Origin: JADGNZ01 sp963715895
GTDB lineage: Bacteria > Acidobacteriota > Thermoanaerobaculia > Gp7-AA8
Direction: 5' to 3'
Assembly: GCA_963715895.1 (NCBI GenBank)
Contig: OY970284.1
Location: forward strand, 5,146,001-5,210,000
Length of the DNA stretch: 64,000 nt
The notes under the pieces are model-generated. The model saw only the letters and a program-made list of their open reading frames with translations. It searched no databases and was not told where the DNA came from. Shown here piece by piece: positions 36,024 to 45,198 of the stretch; position 1 is the first letter of the stretch; the number at the start of each line of letters is the position of its first letter. The position numbers and the translations under genes were made by a program.

Positions 36024-37946
36024 CTACTGCGTAATCACCAACTCCACCCTCCGATTCTGCTGCCTTCCCGCGGCCGTCTTGTTCGTCGCGACCGGCGCGT
36101 CCTCTCCGCGGCCGGCGGCGGTGATGTGATCCGACGGGATTCCGGCCGAGACGAGGTAGTCGCGCACGGCGTTGGCGCGCTTCTCGGACAAGGCCTGATT
36201 CTTCGCCGCGGTGCCGACGGTATCCGTATGCCCTTCGACGGCGATCTTGAGCGACGGGTCGGTCTGGAGCTGTTTGGCGATCTTCGTCAGCGTCGACTTC
36301 GCGCCGGCCTTGAGCGACGTCTTGCCGGTATCGAAAAGGATTCCGCCGCTGAGGGTGACGATGATTCCGCGCTGCTCGCTGCGCGTCGATGCGATCCGGG
36401 CAAGCTCGTTCTGGACCCGCAGAATCCGCGCCTCGGCATCCCGCTCGGCGAGCAACCCCTTCGTTTGGTCGAGCTGGGCCTGGGTCTGTTCCGCCGCCGC
36501 CTTCGTCTGATCGAGCTGCGCCTGGGTCTGTTGCGCTGCCGCCTGCGCCTGTTGCGCGGCAGCCTGGGCCTGCTGCGCTTGAACATTCGCCTGCTGCGCC
36601 TGTGCATTGGCCTGCTGGGCCTCGGCCTGGGCCGCCTGCGCCTGCCGCTCGGCATCCTCCGCCTTCTGTCTCAGCGCGGCCGCCTCGGCGTCGGCCTGCT
36701 GGCGGCGAGCCTGTGCCGCGGCGACCGCTTCGTGACGCTGTCTGGCGCGATCGGATCGCGCCGCGTCGTCGCTTTCGAGCGATTGCCGCAACGAGTCGAG
36801 CTCCGCCTGCCGCGCCAGGAGGTCAGCCTGCCGTTGCGAGATGACGTCGGGGCTGATCGCTCCCGACTGCTGCGCGGCGGTCAGATCGCCGCGCAGGCGC
36901 GTGATCCCGGCCTGCATGGCCTCGGCGTTGGCGCGCTCGCGATCGTGGATCGCGCGCAGCGAAAGCTCCTGATCCTCGATCTGCAGCCGGATGATCTCGA
37001 CATCCGAAGGGGATGAGGTGGCGATCGCGGTCTCATACCTGCTGTACGACTCGTCGAGCTGACGCTCCGCGGCGATGCGCGCCTGACGGTCGGCTTCGAC
37101 GCGTGCTTCCGCGGCCCGCCGATTCTCATCGATCTGCTGCCGCAGCCGTTCCACCTCGGCCGCCTGCGCCTGACGGCTGGCTTGTTCGGCGGCAAGTGCC
37201 TGCTGCAGCGCTATTGACCGGCGCTCCGACTCCTCCCGCTGCGCCCGTTCGGCGGCGGCCTGACGCTCGCTGGCCGCCTGCGCCAGACGGGTGCGATCGA
37301 GCTGGATGCCGGGGAGAGCCCGGTTCGATTGCGCGAGACGGGCGAGATAGAACGCACGCCGCCCGATCATCTCGGCGCGATATGCCAGGTGGTCTCCGAC
37401 ATCGCTGTTCGTCGTACTCCGTGATACCCGTTTGGCGCTGTCGATGTATCGCTCGGCGTTCCCGAGGTCGTTGTCCGGAACCAGGTCGAGCGCACCCGCG
37501 TCTTTGGCTCGATCGACCGCCAACTGTGCCGTGGCGATGCGGTCCTTCGTGGTGGCGCCGCGGCTGAATTCGATTGTTGGCGACTCTTCGGCCAGCAACG
37601 TGATGTTGGACGACCCACCGAAGCGCTGGATGTCGGCCTGCAGACCGTGGATCGCTGTATTCGTGCTCAGCCACCGCGCCTTCGCCCCCGCGGCCTCGGC
37701 GGCGATGGTCGCCTCGATGGCGCGCATCTGCGCCTCATTGCGCCTCGATGGCGTGTTCGAGCTCCAGTTCTCCTGGGCAAAGCGCGCCCGGTACGCCGCG
37801 TCGTCGTAAAGGCTCTTGGCGAACACCTGCGCTCCCGCCGCATCCGCCGACGCGAGCGCCTGTTGCGCCATCACCAGATCCGTCGGCTGCGCCTCTACCG
37901 ACACAGCAACCAACATGGCGAGCACTGCCGTTCTCAGGATGTGCAT
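36024..37946 (-). CDS. OmpA-like protein with DUF4398 and long coiled coil
   Basis: 640 residues; GAGGAGG precedes the ATG. Signal peptide ends near SVEA. An N-terminal DUF4398-like helical segment is followed by about 300 residues of alanine/glutamine-rich coiled coil (AQQANAQAQQANVQAQQAQ). The C-terminal OmpA domain (about 525-638) has ILFDTGKTSLK and IAVEGHTDTVGT with NQALSEKRANAVRDYL, the peptidoglycan-binding signature. It probably links the outer membrane or periplasm to the cell wall. Confidence 0.93.
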   Translation of the reverse strand: MHILRTAVLAMLVAVSVEAQPTDLVMAQQALASADAAGAQVFAKSLYDDAAYRARFAQENWSSNTPSRRNEAQMRAIEATIAAEAAGAKARWLSTNTAIHGLQADIQRFGGSSNITLLAEESPTIEFSRGATTKDRIATAQLAVDRAKDAGALDLVPDNDLGNAERYIDSAKRVSRSTTNSDVGDHLAYRAEMIGRRAFYLARLAQSNRALPGIQLDRTRLAQAASERQAAAERAQREESERRSIALQQALAAEQASRQAQAAEVERLRQQIDENRRAAEARVEADRQARIAAERQLDESYSRYETAIATSSPSDVEIIRLQIEDQELSLRAIHDRERANAEAMQAGITRLRGDLTAAQQSGAISPDVISQRQADLLARQAELDSLRQSLESDDAARSDRARQRHEAVAAAQARRQQADAEAAALRQKAEDAERQAQAAQAEAQQANAQAQQANVQAQQAQAAAQQAQAAAQQTQAQLDQTKAAAEQTQAQLDQTKGLLAERDAEARILRVQNELARIASTRSEQRGIIVTLSGGILFDTGKTSLKAGAKSTLTKIAKQLQTDPSLKIAVEGHTDTVGTAAKNQALSEKRANAVRDYLVSAGIPSDHITAAGRGEDAPVATNKTAAGRQQNRRVELVITQ

Positions 37947-38035
37947 GGGTACCTCCTCGTTTGCCGGACGACCCCTGCAAGTGTGATGCGCAGCGGCGCA
38001 ACCGGAGCGCTGGCGTCTCGCCAGCGCTCCGTCGC

Positions 38036-38746
38036 CTACCCGCCGAGATACGCCTTCTTGATCCGGTCGCTCTTCAGCATCGCGCTCGTGTCATCGGTCA
38101 GCACGATCCGGCCCGTCTCCATGACGTAGCCGCGGTTGGCGGTGACGAGGGCCATGTGCGCGTTCTGCTCGACGAGGAGGATGGGGGTCCCCTCGGCGTT
38201 GATCTCCTTGATGACACGGAAGATCGTCTGCACCATCTGGGGCGCCAGGCCTAAGGAGGGCTCGTCGAGGAGCAGGACCTTCGGCTTCGACATCAGCGCG
38301 CGGGAGATGGCCAGCATCTGCTGCTCGCCGCCGGAAAGCGTCCCCGCGCTCTGCTTGATCCGCTCTTTCAGGACCGGGAAGAGGGTGAAGATCCTCTCGT
38401 ACTCCGACGGCTGCACTTTGTCTTTACGCAGGTAGGCGCCGAGCTCGAGGTTGTCGGAAACGGTGAGGTTGGCAAAGATGCCGCGCCCCTCGGGGACGTG
38501 CGACACGCCCATCGCCGCGATGACGTGCGGCTTCGTCCCGGTGATGTTGCGGCCGTCGTAGGTGACCTCGCCGCTGCGCGGCTTGAGCAGGCCGGAGATC
38601 GTCCGCAGCGTCGTCGTCTTGCCGGCGCCGTTCGCACCGATGAGCGTGACGATCTCCCCCTTCCTCACCTCGAGATCGATCCCGCGCAGCGCCGTGATGT
38701 TGCCGTACGACACTTCGAGTTTGCTGACGCTGAGGATCGCGCTCAT
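38036..38746 (-). CDS. livF: Branched-chain amino acid ABC transporter ATPase
   Basis: 236 residues. Walker A GANGAGKTT, signature LSGGEQQM, Walker B VLLLDEPSLGLAP and the H-loop in VEQNAH, the LivF form of the H-loop region. Last gene of the liv operon; its start overlaps livG by 4 bp. With LivG it powers uptake of branched-chain amino acids or similar small carboxylates and amides. Confidence 0.95.
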   Translation of the reverse strand: MSAILSVSKLEVSYGNITALRGIDLEVRKGEIVTLIGANGAGKTTTLRTISGLLKPRSGEVTYDGRNITGTKPHVIAAMGVSHVPEGRGIFANLTVSDNLELGAYLRKDKVQPSEYERIFTLFPVLKERIKQSAGTLSGGEQQMLAISRALMSKPKVLLLDEPSLGLAPQMVQTIFRVIKEINAEGTPILLVEQNAHMALVTANRGYVMETGRIVLTDDTSAMLKSDRIKKAYLGG

Positions 38747-39537
38747 ATGCCGGCCGCCTCCGCCGGTTCGCCAAGGTACGCCTCGATCACGACCGGATTC
38801 GCGCGCACCTCTGCGGGCGTGCCCTGCGCGATCGTTTTGCCGAAGTTGAGGACGATGATCCGCTCGCAGAGCTCCATCACCAGCTCCATGTTGTGCTCGA
38901 TGACCAGGATGGCGATGGCGAAGCGCTGGTGGATGTCGCGGATGGTCTGCAGCAGATCGCGCGTCTCGCGGTCGTTGAGTCCCGCGGCCGGTTCGTCGAG
39001 CAGCAGCAGCTTCGGTTTCGCCGACAACGCCCGGGCGATCTCCAGACGGCGCTGGTCGCCGTACGGGAGGTTTTTCGCGTAGTAATCGGCGCGGTCCTCC
39101 AGCCCGAAGATCTTCAGCAGCTCGATGGCGTCATGTTCCGCGGCCTCCTCGGTGTCGTGAAAGCGATTGGTCTTCAGTACTGCGGCGGCTACCGAGTATT
39201 CGTAGTGAATGTGGCCGCCGATCTTCACGTTGTCGAGGACGGAGAGTTCTTTGAAGAGCCGGATGTTCTGGAAGGTGCGAGCCACGCCGAGTGCGGTGAT
39301 CTGGTAAGGCTTGAAGTGGTGCGTCGAGACGCCGCCGACGAATATCTCCCCCTCGGTCGGTTTGTAGACGCCAGTCAGCATGTTGAAGATCGTGGTCTTC
39401 CCTGCGCCGTTTGGGCCGATGAGGCCAACCAGCTGGCGCGGCTGAATGGTCAGGTCAAAATGCGACACCGCCGTCAACCCGCCGAAGCGGATGGTCACGT
39501 CGCGCGCGTCGAGCAGAGCGTTTCCGTTCGTCATCAT
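38743..39537 (-). CDS. livG: Branched-chain amino acid ABC transporter ATPase
   Basis: 264 residues. Walker A GPNGAGKTT, signature YGDQRRLEIARAL (the LivG variant in which the usual SGG is replaced), Walker B LLLDEPAAGLN and H-loop VIEHNMELV. The C-terminal extension with GTPAEVRANPVVIEAYLG is the LivG-type tail. It overlaps livM and livF by 4 bp each. Confidence 0.95.
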   Translation of the reverse strand: MMTNGNALLDARDVTIRFGGLTAVSHFDLTIQPRQLVGLIGPNGAGKTTIFNMLTGVYKPTEGEIFVGGVSTHHFKPYQITALGVARTFQNIRLFKELSVLDNVKIGGHIHYEYSVAAAVLKTNRFHDTEEAAEHDAIELLKIFGLEDRADYYAKNLPYGDQRRLEIARALSAKPKLLLLDEPAAGLNDRETRDLLQTIRDIHQRFAIAILVIEHNMELVMELCERIIVLNFGKTIAQGTPAEVRANPVVIEAYLGEPAEAAGI

Positions 39538-40598
39538 TGCGTGGGAGGAGGTGCCGCCTCCTGGTTCCGTTTCTTCTTGCGGCCAAAGACCTGCCAGAGC
39601 TCCCGGCGGCCGAGCAATCCTTGTGGCCGGGTCAGCATCAGGACGATGAGCATGATCGAGTAGATGACCATGCGCGGATCCTTGTCAGCCATCGAATGCG
39701 GCATGAACCCCTTCGCCGCACGCAGCCCCTCCGGGAGGAAGGTGAGGATGATCGCGGCGACGACGGAGCCTGAGATCGAGCCGAGCCCGCCGAGGACCAC
39801 CATGGCCACGACCTCGAACGACTTCTGAAACATGAACGCCGTCGGGTTGAGATACATCGTGTAGTGCGCGTACAGACCGCCTGCCACACCAGCCAGGAAG
39901 GATCCGATGATGAAGGCTTTGACCTTGTAGCGCGTCGTATCCACGCCCATGGCCTCGGCGGCGATCTGATCTTCGCGTACAGCCAGAAAGGCCCGGCCGA
40001 CCGACGAGCGCACCAGCCGCCACGAGATGACGATGGTCAGTCCGCAGACGAGGAAGACCCAGAAGAAATTGCTCCACTGCGGGATGCCGCTGAAGCCGCG
40101 CGCGGCCCCGATCTTGTCGATGTTGAGGATGAACACCCGGATGATCTCGCCGAAGCCCAGGGTGACGATGGCCAGATAATCGCCCCGCAGCCGCAGCGAC
40201 GGCAGACCGACCACGTAGCCTGCAAGAGCCGCGAGCAGCCCTCCGCAGATGACCGCGACGACGAGGAAGACGTTCTGCATCACCCAGTGCAACGTTCCGG
40301 CCGGTATCTTGTCCAGCCGCGGAGCAAAGTGGTAGAAGCTGAGGTAGGCCGCAAAATAGGCGCCGACAGCCATGAATCCCGCGTGGCCGAGCGAAAACTG
40401 CCCGGCATGGCCGTTGATGATGTTCAGCGACACCGCAAGAATGATGTTGATCCCCATGAGGACGAGGATGCGGTTGTAGTAGGCGATTCCGACGATGGGA
40501 ATCGCTTCCAACCCGTAGGAAAGTCCGACCAGCACGGCCACGAAGAGAGCCAGCAGGAGGAGGTCGCGGAGCCACCAGGGGATGGATTTGGGGGTCAC
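39534..40598 (-). CDS. livM: Branched-chain amino acid ABC transporter permease
   Basis: 354 residues from a GTG at 40598; the only upstream ATG in frame (40679) lies inside a heptamer repeat and would add repeat-derived residues. Eight to ten membrane spans, with the family signature GQFSLGHAGFMAVGAYFAAYL and GDYLAIVTLGFGEIIRV, the EAA-like loop contacting the ATPases. The C-terminal cytoplasmic tail is long (RRELWQVFGRKKKRN). Confidence 0.92.
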   Translation of the reverse strand: MTPKSIPWWLRDLLLLALFVAVLVGLSYGLEAIPIVGIAYYNRILVLMGINIILAVSLNIINGHAGQFSLGHAGFMAVGAYFAAYLSFYHFAPRLDKIPAGTLHWVMQNVFLVVAVICGGLLAALAGYVVGLPSLRLRGDYLAIVTLGFGEIIRVFILNIDKIGAARGFSGIPQWSNFFWVFLVCGLTIVISWRLVRSSVGRAFLAVREDQIAAEAMGVDTTRYKVKAFIIGSFLAGVAGGLYAHYTMYLNPTAFMFQKSFEVVAMVVLGGLGSISGSVVAAIILTFLPEGLRAAKGFMPHSMADKDPRMVIYSIMLIVLMLTRPQGLLGRRELWQVFGRKKKRNQEAAPPPTQ

Positions 40599-40615
40599 GC
40601 CCGGCCCCCGAAAGG

Positions 40616-40715
40616 CAATGTTGAATGTTGAATGTTCAATGTTGAATGTTGAATGAGGCTGCGCTCCGCCACAGGGCATTCAACATTCAACATTGAACAT
40701 TCGACATTCAACATT
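40616..40715. repeat. Heptamer hairpin element H7 (TTGAATG type)
   Basis: Left arm 40616-40655 is a run of TTGAATG/TTCAATG units at 7-bp spacing; right arm 40677-40715 is the complementary run of CATTCAA units. The loop is about 21 nt. The architecture equals the CGGTTRT elements but the unit is different. It lies between livH and livM and stops 17 bp before the livM GTG. Confidence 0.9.
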
Positions 40716-40722
40716 TCGGTTC

Positions 40723-41637
40723 TCAAACCTTCTCCGCCTGATACTTCCCAAACAGTCCCGACGGACGGAACAGCAGGATGGCGATCAGGATGATGAAAGC
40801 AATGGCGTCGCGGTAGCTGGAGAACTGGCTGCCGCCGACGAACGATTCGATGATGCCGATGATCAGCCCTCCGATCACGGCCCCCGGAACGTTGCCGATC
40901 CCGCCGAGCACGGCAGCGATGAAGGCCTTGAGGCCGGGCATGATCCCCATGAGCGGATCGATCTTCGGATACGAGAGGCCGTAGAGGATGCCGGCCACCG
41001 CGGCGAGCACCGAGCCGATGATGAAGGTCATGGAGATGACCCGGTCGGTCGGGATCCCCATCAGCGAGGCTGTCTCGAAGTTGTATGAGACGGCGCGCAT
41101 GGCCCGCCCGAACTTCGTGCCGTAGATGATGTACTGCAAGAGGCCCATGAAGATCACCGCCACGACCAGGACGATGATCTGGTAGTTGGTCGTGGTCACG
41201 CCGCCGAAGGTGATGAGGTGCTTCTCGACGAGCGTGGGGAAGAATTTCGGATCGGCGCCGAAGACGAACTGGCCGCCGTACTCGAGCAGAAACGAGACAC
41301 CGATGGCGGTGATCAGCGATGCGATGCGCGGGGCGTCGCGCAGAGGCCGGTAGGCGATCCGTTCGTTGAGGAACCCGAACAGGCCGCAGACCACCATGGC
41401 GATGAGCATGACCAGCCCCGCGTAACCCCAGCCGAGGGGACCGCTATGGTTCGGGAGCATCCGGGCGGCGTAGCCGCCGGCGTAGAAGCCGACGAAGGCG
41501 CCGAGCATGAACACGTCGCCGTGAGCGAAGTTGATCAGCTTCAGGATGCCGTACACCATCGTGTAGCCGAGGGCGATCAGCGCGTAAATCGCGCCGACGG
41601 CAATCCCGTTCAGTAGATTCTGGAGGATCTCCTGCAT
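40723..41637 (-). CDS. livH: Branched-chain amino acid ABC transporter permease
   Basis: 304 residues with about eight membrane spans. The N-terminal ILQNLLNGIAVGAIYALIAL and the loop LINFAHGDVFMLGAFVG are LivH signatures; VLGGIGNVPGAVIGGLIIG near residue 250 is the ATPase-contacting loop. It forms the channel with LivM. Separated from livK by a terminator and repeat (163 bp) and from livM by another repeat. Confidence 0.95.
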   Translation of the reverse strand: MQEILQNLLNGIAVGAIYALIALGYTMVYGILKLINFAHGDVFMLGAFVGFYAGGYAARMLPNHSGPLGWGYAGLVMLIAMVVCGLFGFLNERIAYRPLRDAPRIASLITAIGVSFLLEYGGQFVFGADPKFFPTLVEKHLITFGGVTTTNYQIIVLVVAVIFMGLLQYIIYGTKFGRAMRAVSYNFETASLMGIPTDRVISMTFIIGSVLAAVAGILYGLSYPKIDPLMGIMPGLKAFIAAVLGGIGNVPGAVIGGLIIGIIESFVGGSQFSSYRDAIAFIILIAILLFRPSGLFGKYQAEKV

Positions 41638-41669
41638 TCAGTGACCGTTGTGGTGTGTGGGCTCGCCCT

Positions 41670-41797
41670 GTTGTCGGTTGTCGGTTATCAGTTGTCAGAC
41701 CGAAAAAAAAGTCCGGCGAACGCTACTCGCCGGACCGGGTTGTGTAAAGACAAATTCGTGTGTCGGGTGTCGGACCGATAACCGACAACCGACAACT
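41670..41797. repeat. Heptamer hairpin element H5 enclosing a terminator
   Basis: Left arm 41670-41698 (TTGTCGG/TTGTCGG/TTATCAG/TTGTCAG) and right arm 41774-41797 (ACCGATA/ACCGACA/ACCGACA). The intrinsic terminator of livK lies between the arms. Confidence 0.88.
41703..41735 (-). terminator. Intrinsic terminator between livK and livH
   Basis: On the minus strand GTCCGGCGA and TCGCCGGAC form a perfect 9-bp stem with a 7-nt loop followed by eight T. It sits 66 bp after the livK stop, inside the operon, so most transcripts should end after livK. This would give more binding protein than permease, as transporters of this class require. Confidence 0.92.
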
Positions 41798-41800
41798 ATT

Positions 41801-43081
41801 CTATTTCCCGCCCGTGGTCGTCGTCGCCGCCGCTGGCGGCGGACCGCCTGTGGTCGTGGTGGCCGCGGCCGGAGCGTTGTTCATCTCCACTTTGCCGCCC
41901 TTGGACGGATCGATCGTGGCCTTGAGCGTGAGCTGGCCGTTCTTGATCTCTTCGATGACGAGCTTCTTGCCCATGGCGTTGCGCTCGGGTCCGATGTTGA
42001 TCGTGCCGGTGACGCCGACCAGACCCTTGGTCTGGCCGATGGCGTCGCGGAGCGACGGCCCGTCCAGCTTCGAGGCCCGCTTCATCGAGTCAGCCAGCGT
42101 CTTCATGGCGTCATAGCCGAGTGCGGCAAGGGCGTCCGGGATCTGGCCGTAGCGCTCCTTGTACTTCTGCACGAAGCTGCTGACCACCGGCGAGGGGTCG
42201 GCGTAGAAGTAATGGTTGGTGTAGAAGCAGCCCTCGAGGGCCTTGCCACCGATCTCGATCAGCTTCGGCGACTCCCAGCCGTCGCCGCCGAGGAGCGGAG
42301 CGGTGATGCCGAGGTCGCGGGCCTGGATGGCGATCTGACCGATGTCGGTGTAGTAGCCGGGGACGTACAGCAGCGAGGGGTTGGTGCCCTTGATGGCCGT
42401 GAGCTGCGAGCGGAAGTCGCTGTCGCCGTTGGCGTAGCTCTGGGTTCCCACGATCTTGCCGCCGAGGGCGGTGAACTTCGCCGTGAAGACCTTGGCCAGA
42501 CCCTGCGAGTAGTCGCTCTTGACGTCGGTGAGCATGGCCACGCTCTTCGGTTTGCCGCTGGTTGTGGCCCATTGGTCGGCGAAGACGGCCTGGTACTCGC
42601 CCTGATAGCTGTCGGTGAAGCAGATGCGGAAGATGTAGTCACCCTTTTTGGTAACCTCGTCGTTGGTCGACGACGGGGTGATCATCGGCACCTTGTTGGA
42701 CTGGCAGATCGGTGCGGCGGCGATGGAGGCGGACGATGCCACTTCCCCGATGATGGCCAGCACGTTGTTCTGCGAGATCAGCTTGGTGACGGCGTTGGCC
42801 GCCTCTTCCTGCTTGGACTGATCGTCCTCGCTGAGGACTTTGATCTTGCGGCCGTTGATGCCGCCGGCGGCGTTGACTTCGTCAGCCGCCATCATGATGC
42901 CGTTGTGGGTCGACTGACCAAACGTGGCCTGTGGCCCGGTCATCGATCCGTACTCGCCGACGAGGATATCCCCCCCGGCCGCGCCCGTGCTGGTGTTTCC
43001 GGTCCCTTCCTTCGGCGGACAGCCCAGAAGTCCGAATGACAACACCGCGAGCGAGATGAAAATGATTAGGTTCTTTCGCAT
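41801..43081 (-). CDS. livK: Branched-chain amino acid-binding lipoprotein
   Basis: 426 residues. Lipobox LLGCPP at residues 18-23 anchors it to the membrane; a G/T-rich linker follows. Type I periplasmic-binding-protein fold: ILVGEYGSMTGPQATFG, NAAGGINGRKIKV and ALGYDAMKTLADS are Peripla_BP_6 signatures. An unusual C-terminal tail is rich in Ala, Thr and Gly (AAATTTTGGPPP), low-complexity and perhaps flexible. A strong ribosome site (GAGGGGAGA) precedes the ATG. First gene of the liv operon. Confidence 0.94.
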   Translation of the reverse strand: MRKNLIIFISLAVLSFGLLGCPPKEGTGNTSTGAAGGDILVGEYGSMTGPQATFGQSTHNGIMMAADEVNAAGGINGRKIKVLSEDDQSKQEEAANAVTKLISQNNVLAIIGEVASSASIAAAPICQSNKVPMITPSSTNDEVTKKGDYIFRICFTDSYQGEYQAVFADQWATTSGKPKSVAMLTDVKSDYSQGLAKVFTAKFTALGGKIVGTQSYANGDSDFRSQLTAIKGTNPSLLYVPGYYTDIGQIAIQARDLGITAPLLGGDGWESPKLIEIGGKALEGCFYTNHYFYADPSPVVSSFVQKYKERYGQIPDALAALGYDAMKTLADSMKRASKLDGPSLRDAIGQTKGLVGVTGTINIGPERNAMGKKLVIEEIKNGQLTLKATIDPSKGGKVEMNNAPAAATTTTGGPPPAAATTTTGGK

Positions 43082-43181
43082 AGATCTCCCCTCAAAGAGC
43101 CCGGATTGTACAGCACGCGAGGAAGGCCGCTGACGGCGCCAGGCTCCGGACTGAACAACCTCAGCGCTCGACCGGACCTCA

Positions 43182-43221
43182 GGGGAACCGCGTGGGGCCG
43201 AGGGGGAACCGCGTGGGGCCG
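43182..43221. repeat. Two-copy 21-bp direct repeat
   Basis: GGGGAACCGCGTGGGGCCG occurs at 43182 and again at 43203, exactly 21 bp apart. It lies in the 178-bp gap between livK and the VOC-family gene. No T-run or promoter is evident. Confidence 0.85.
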
Positions 43222-43259
43222 GACCTTCTATTCCCGCTGACGGTTAGAGCGCACCCTCC

Positions 43260-43643
43260 TCACGGCTCCTGACTGATGAAGATCTTGTTGCCGTAGAGAT
43301 CCTCGAGCTGCACGCCGGTGCCCCACGGACCCGACTGCGGTTCGCCGAGGAACGTAACTCCCAGGGGCTTCATCCGCGTGTAATCGGCCACGCAGTCGGA
43401 GGTGTCGACTCCCAACAAGGCGTGACTGCCGGCTTGTTTGCCCACCAAGGCCTTGTCCTCGGCGGTCGTGGCCAGCTCGAGCGCGAGCGTCAGGTCTCTG
43501 TTCCCCGGCAGCGAAATGGTGACCCAGCGATTCTCGCCGAAGGCCTTGTCCTCGACGAGCTCGAAGCCGAGCTTCCGTGTGTAAAACTCGATAGCCGCGT
43601 CGTAATCGAGAACCAGCACGCTGATGATCTTGACCTTGTTCAT
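43260..43643 (-). CDS. VOC-family (glyoxalase/bleomycin-resistance-like) protein
   Basis: 127 residues from the ATG at 43643, chosen because GGGAGG lies 8 nt upstream; an ATG at 43673 would add ten residues. One vicinal-oxygen-chelate domain: SVLVLDYDAAIEFYTRKLGFEL at the start and QLEDLYGNKIFI at the end, containing a metal-ligand glutamate. Small dioxygenase, isomerase or resistance proteins share this fold; the function is not defined. Probably co-transcribed with the upstream AraC regulator (39 bp gap). Confidence 0.88.
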   Translation of the reverse strand: MNKVKIISVLVLDYDAAIEFYTRKLGFELVEDKAFGENRWVTISLPGNRDLTLALELATTAEDKALVGKQAGSHALLGVDTSDCVADYTRMKPLGVTFLGEPQSGPWGTGVQLEDLYGNKIFISQEP

Positions 43644-43682
43644 GTTGTCGCCTCCCGTTGTGTTTTCGCTCATGCCGCCAAT

Positions 43683-44576
43683 TTAGCCGCGGCCGCGCGA
43701 CGGGACTTGTAGAAAAACGACATTGTCGTGGTCACGCAGGATGCCTTGAATGTCCCTCATCTCGCGGGCGAACTGGCCCGGTGTACGGCCGGCGAGCTCC
43801 CGGAAGTCGTGGATGAAGTGTGCCTGGTCGGTGTACCCGTACTCGTGAGCCAGGTCCGTCAGGCTCTGGTCGGGGGTGAACATCAGACGCTTGCGAATCT
43901 CCTCGAAACGGATGGCGCGGGCCAGCGTCTTTGGTGAAACGCCGACCACGTCCTGGAACTGCCGCTGAAGCTGGCGGCTGGAGAGGTTGCATTGCTCCGC
44001 AAGCTCGGTGAGTCGGAACTGGCCCTTCCGGAGGTGCAGCATGCGCGCGGCGGCCTTGATCTTTCCAGGATCGACCGTAGCCGTGAGGAGTCTTTCAATC
44101 AGGTGATCTTCGACGACGGTCACCGCGGTGTCGTATTCACCCGCGAGGACCGCCGGCTCAACCTTCGCTGCCAGCTCCTCCCACTGCTGACCGATCGCCG
44201 TCCTCAGGTTATTGCCGCCCCGCGCCCCATCGGCGAGGAAGGGGAATGCGCCCCAGGCGTGGAATCGTATGGCCACGATCCTGACGGTGCCGCGGCAGCG
44301 GAAGAGCAGTGGTTTCTGGTGAAGTCCGACCAGGATGGCCCTCGGCATCTCGCGATCAGGCACGCCCTCCGCGTGCAGGACATAAGGGTCGCCGAAGTTC
44401 AGGATCAGCTCGATGTACGCATCCGGCGTGACATCCTCGGCAGGATGCTCAGCCGTGTACTCCCGCTCCATGATCCAGAAGCACTTGACGTGGCCCTGAA
44501 GCGATACGTGGGGGACGTGCTCCTTGTATTTCACGTTCGACCCAGGAGAATAACCCTCCGCGGCCCGGCGCTCCAT
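43683..44576 (-). CDS. AraC-family regulator with DUF6597-like sensor domain
   Basis: 297 residues from ATG 44576 (GTG 44534 is possible and may be the true start, since the first 14 residues look atypical). The N-terminal sensing half includes KCFWIMEREYT and PDAYIELILNFGDPY, as in regulators with a DUF6597 domain. The C-terminal AraC helix-turn-helix pair has FRLTELAEQCNLSSRQLQRQFQ and LAHEYGYTDQAHFIHDFRELAG. It likely controls the adjacent VOC gene. Confidence 0.9.
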   Translation of the reverse strand: MERRAAEGYSPGSNVKYKEHVPHVSLQGHVKCFWIMEREYTAEHPAEDVTPDAYIELILNFGDPYVLHAEGVPDREMPRAILVGLHQKPLLFRCRGTVRIVAIRFHAWGAFPFLADGARGGNNLRTAIGQQWEELAAKVEPAVLAGEYDTAVTVVEDHLIERLLTATVDPGKIKAAARMLHLRKGQFRLTELAEQCNLSSRQLQRQFQDVVGVSPKTLARAIRFEEIRKRLMFTPDQSLTDLAHEYGYTDQAHFIHDFRELAGRTPGQFAREMRDIQGILRDHDNVVFLQVPSRGRG

Positions 44577-44678
44577 CCGCGCGGGGTCAGGAACGCTCGC
44601 TCAACTATTCGCCTTCTCCGCCATCGTAAACGGGAAGACATACGTCGCTCCGCGCCGGTCGGACGGGAATGCCTGGAC

Positions 44679-45032
44679 TCAGCGAGCGAAAACAAAGCGG
44701 ACCACGGCGAAGCCAACTCCCAACGCAGCGGCACTAAGAAACCGGCGGAACGGTTCCGCGTTTGCCGATTCTTTGCGTATTTCGAGAAAGAAAAAAAGAG
44801 CTCCCAGACCGAGAGGGACAACCACAAGCGCCACGGCGCGCACTGAAGAGGACGCGATGAGATGCTGAGAGAACCGAAGTGTCGCTGTTCCGAGCACGAT
44901 TCCGGTAAGGCAGTGGCCGAGCACCGCTACGAAGTCGGATTTCCATCCTTCCCACGCCACGCGGTCCGCCAGGAAGTCGAAGAAAACCTCTCCCATGATC
45001 TGAACGCCTATCTCGATCAGGAACTCGATCAT
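44679..45032 (-). CDS. Small membrane protein, unknown
   Basis: 117 residues. Three or four hydrophobic segments (about 36-52, 64-83 and 98-115), with FLEIRKES as a cytoplasmic loop. The ATG at 45032 follows a purine-rich GGGAAG. No family recognised. Codon use agrees with the neighbours. Confidence 0.6.
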   Translation of the reverse strand: MIEFLIEIGVQIMGEVFFDFLADRVAWEGWKSDFVAVLGHCLTGIVLGTATLRFSQHLIASSSVRAVALVVVPLGLGALFFFLEIRKESANAEPFRRFLSAAALGVGFAVVRFVFAR

Positions 45033-45198
45033 CCATCACTTCCCGGCTCCATTTTCTGCGATCTTTGAGAAGGAAAGCTGCTTCCCGTCGCATGGGGTCA
45101 GGCCCTCGATTCTTGTCCGCATTCTCTCTCGAAGACAAAGGCGGCCCCGAGATCTCGCGATTGAAACCCAGTCGCGGTGAGCATGCTATTCTCGACGC

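Noticed and set aside
41648..43039. 463-codon plus-strand frame opposite livK
   Set aside because: livK has a lipobox, a ribosome site and the family motifs.
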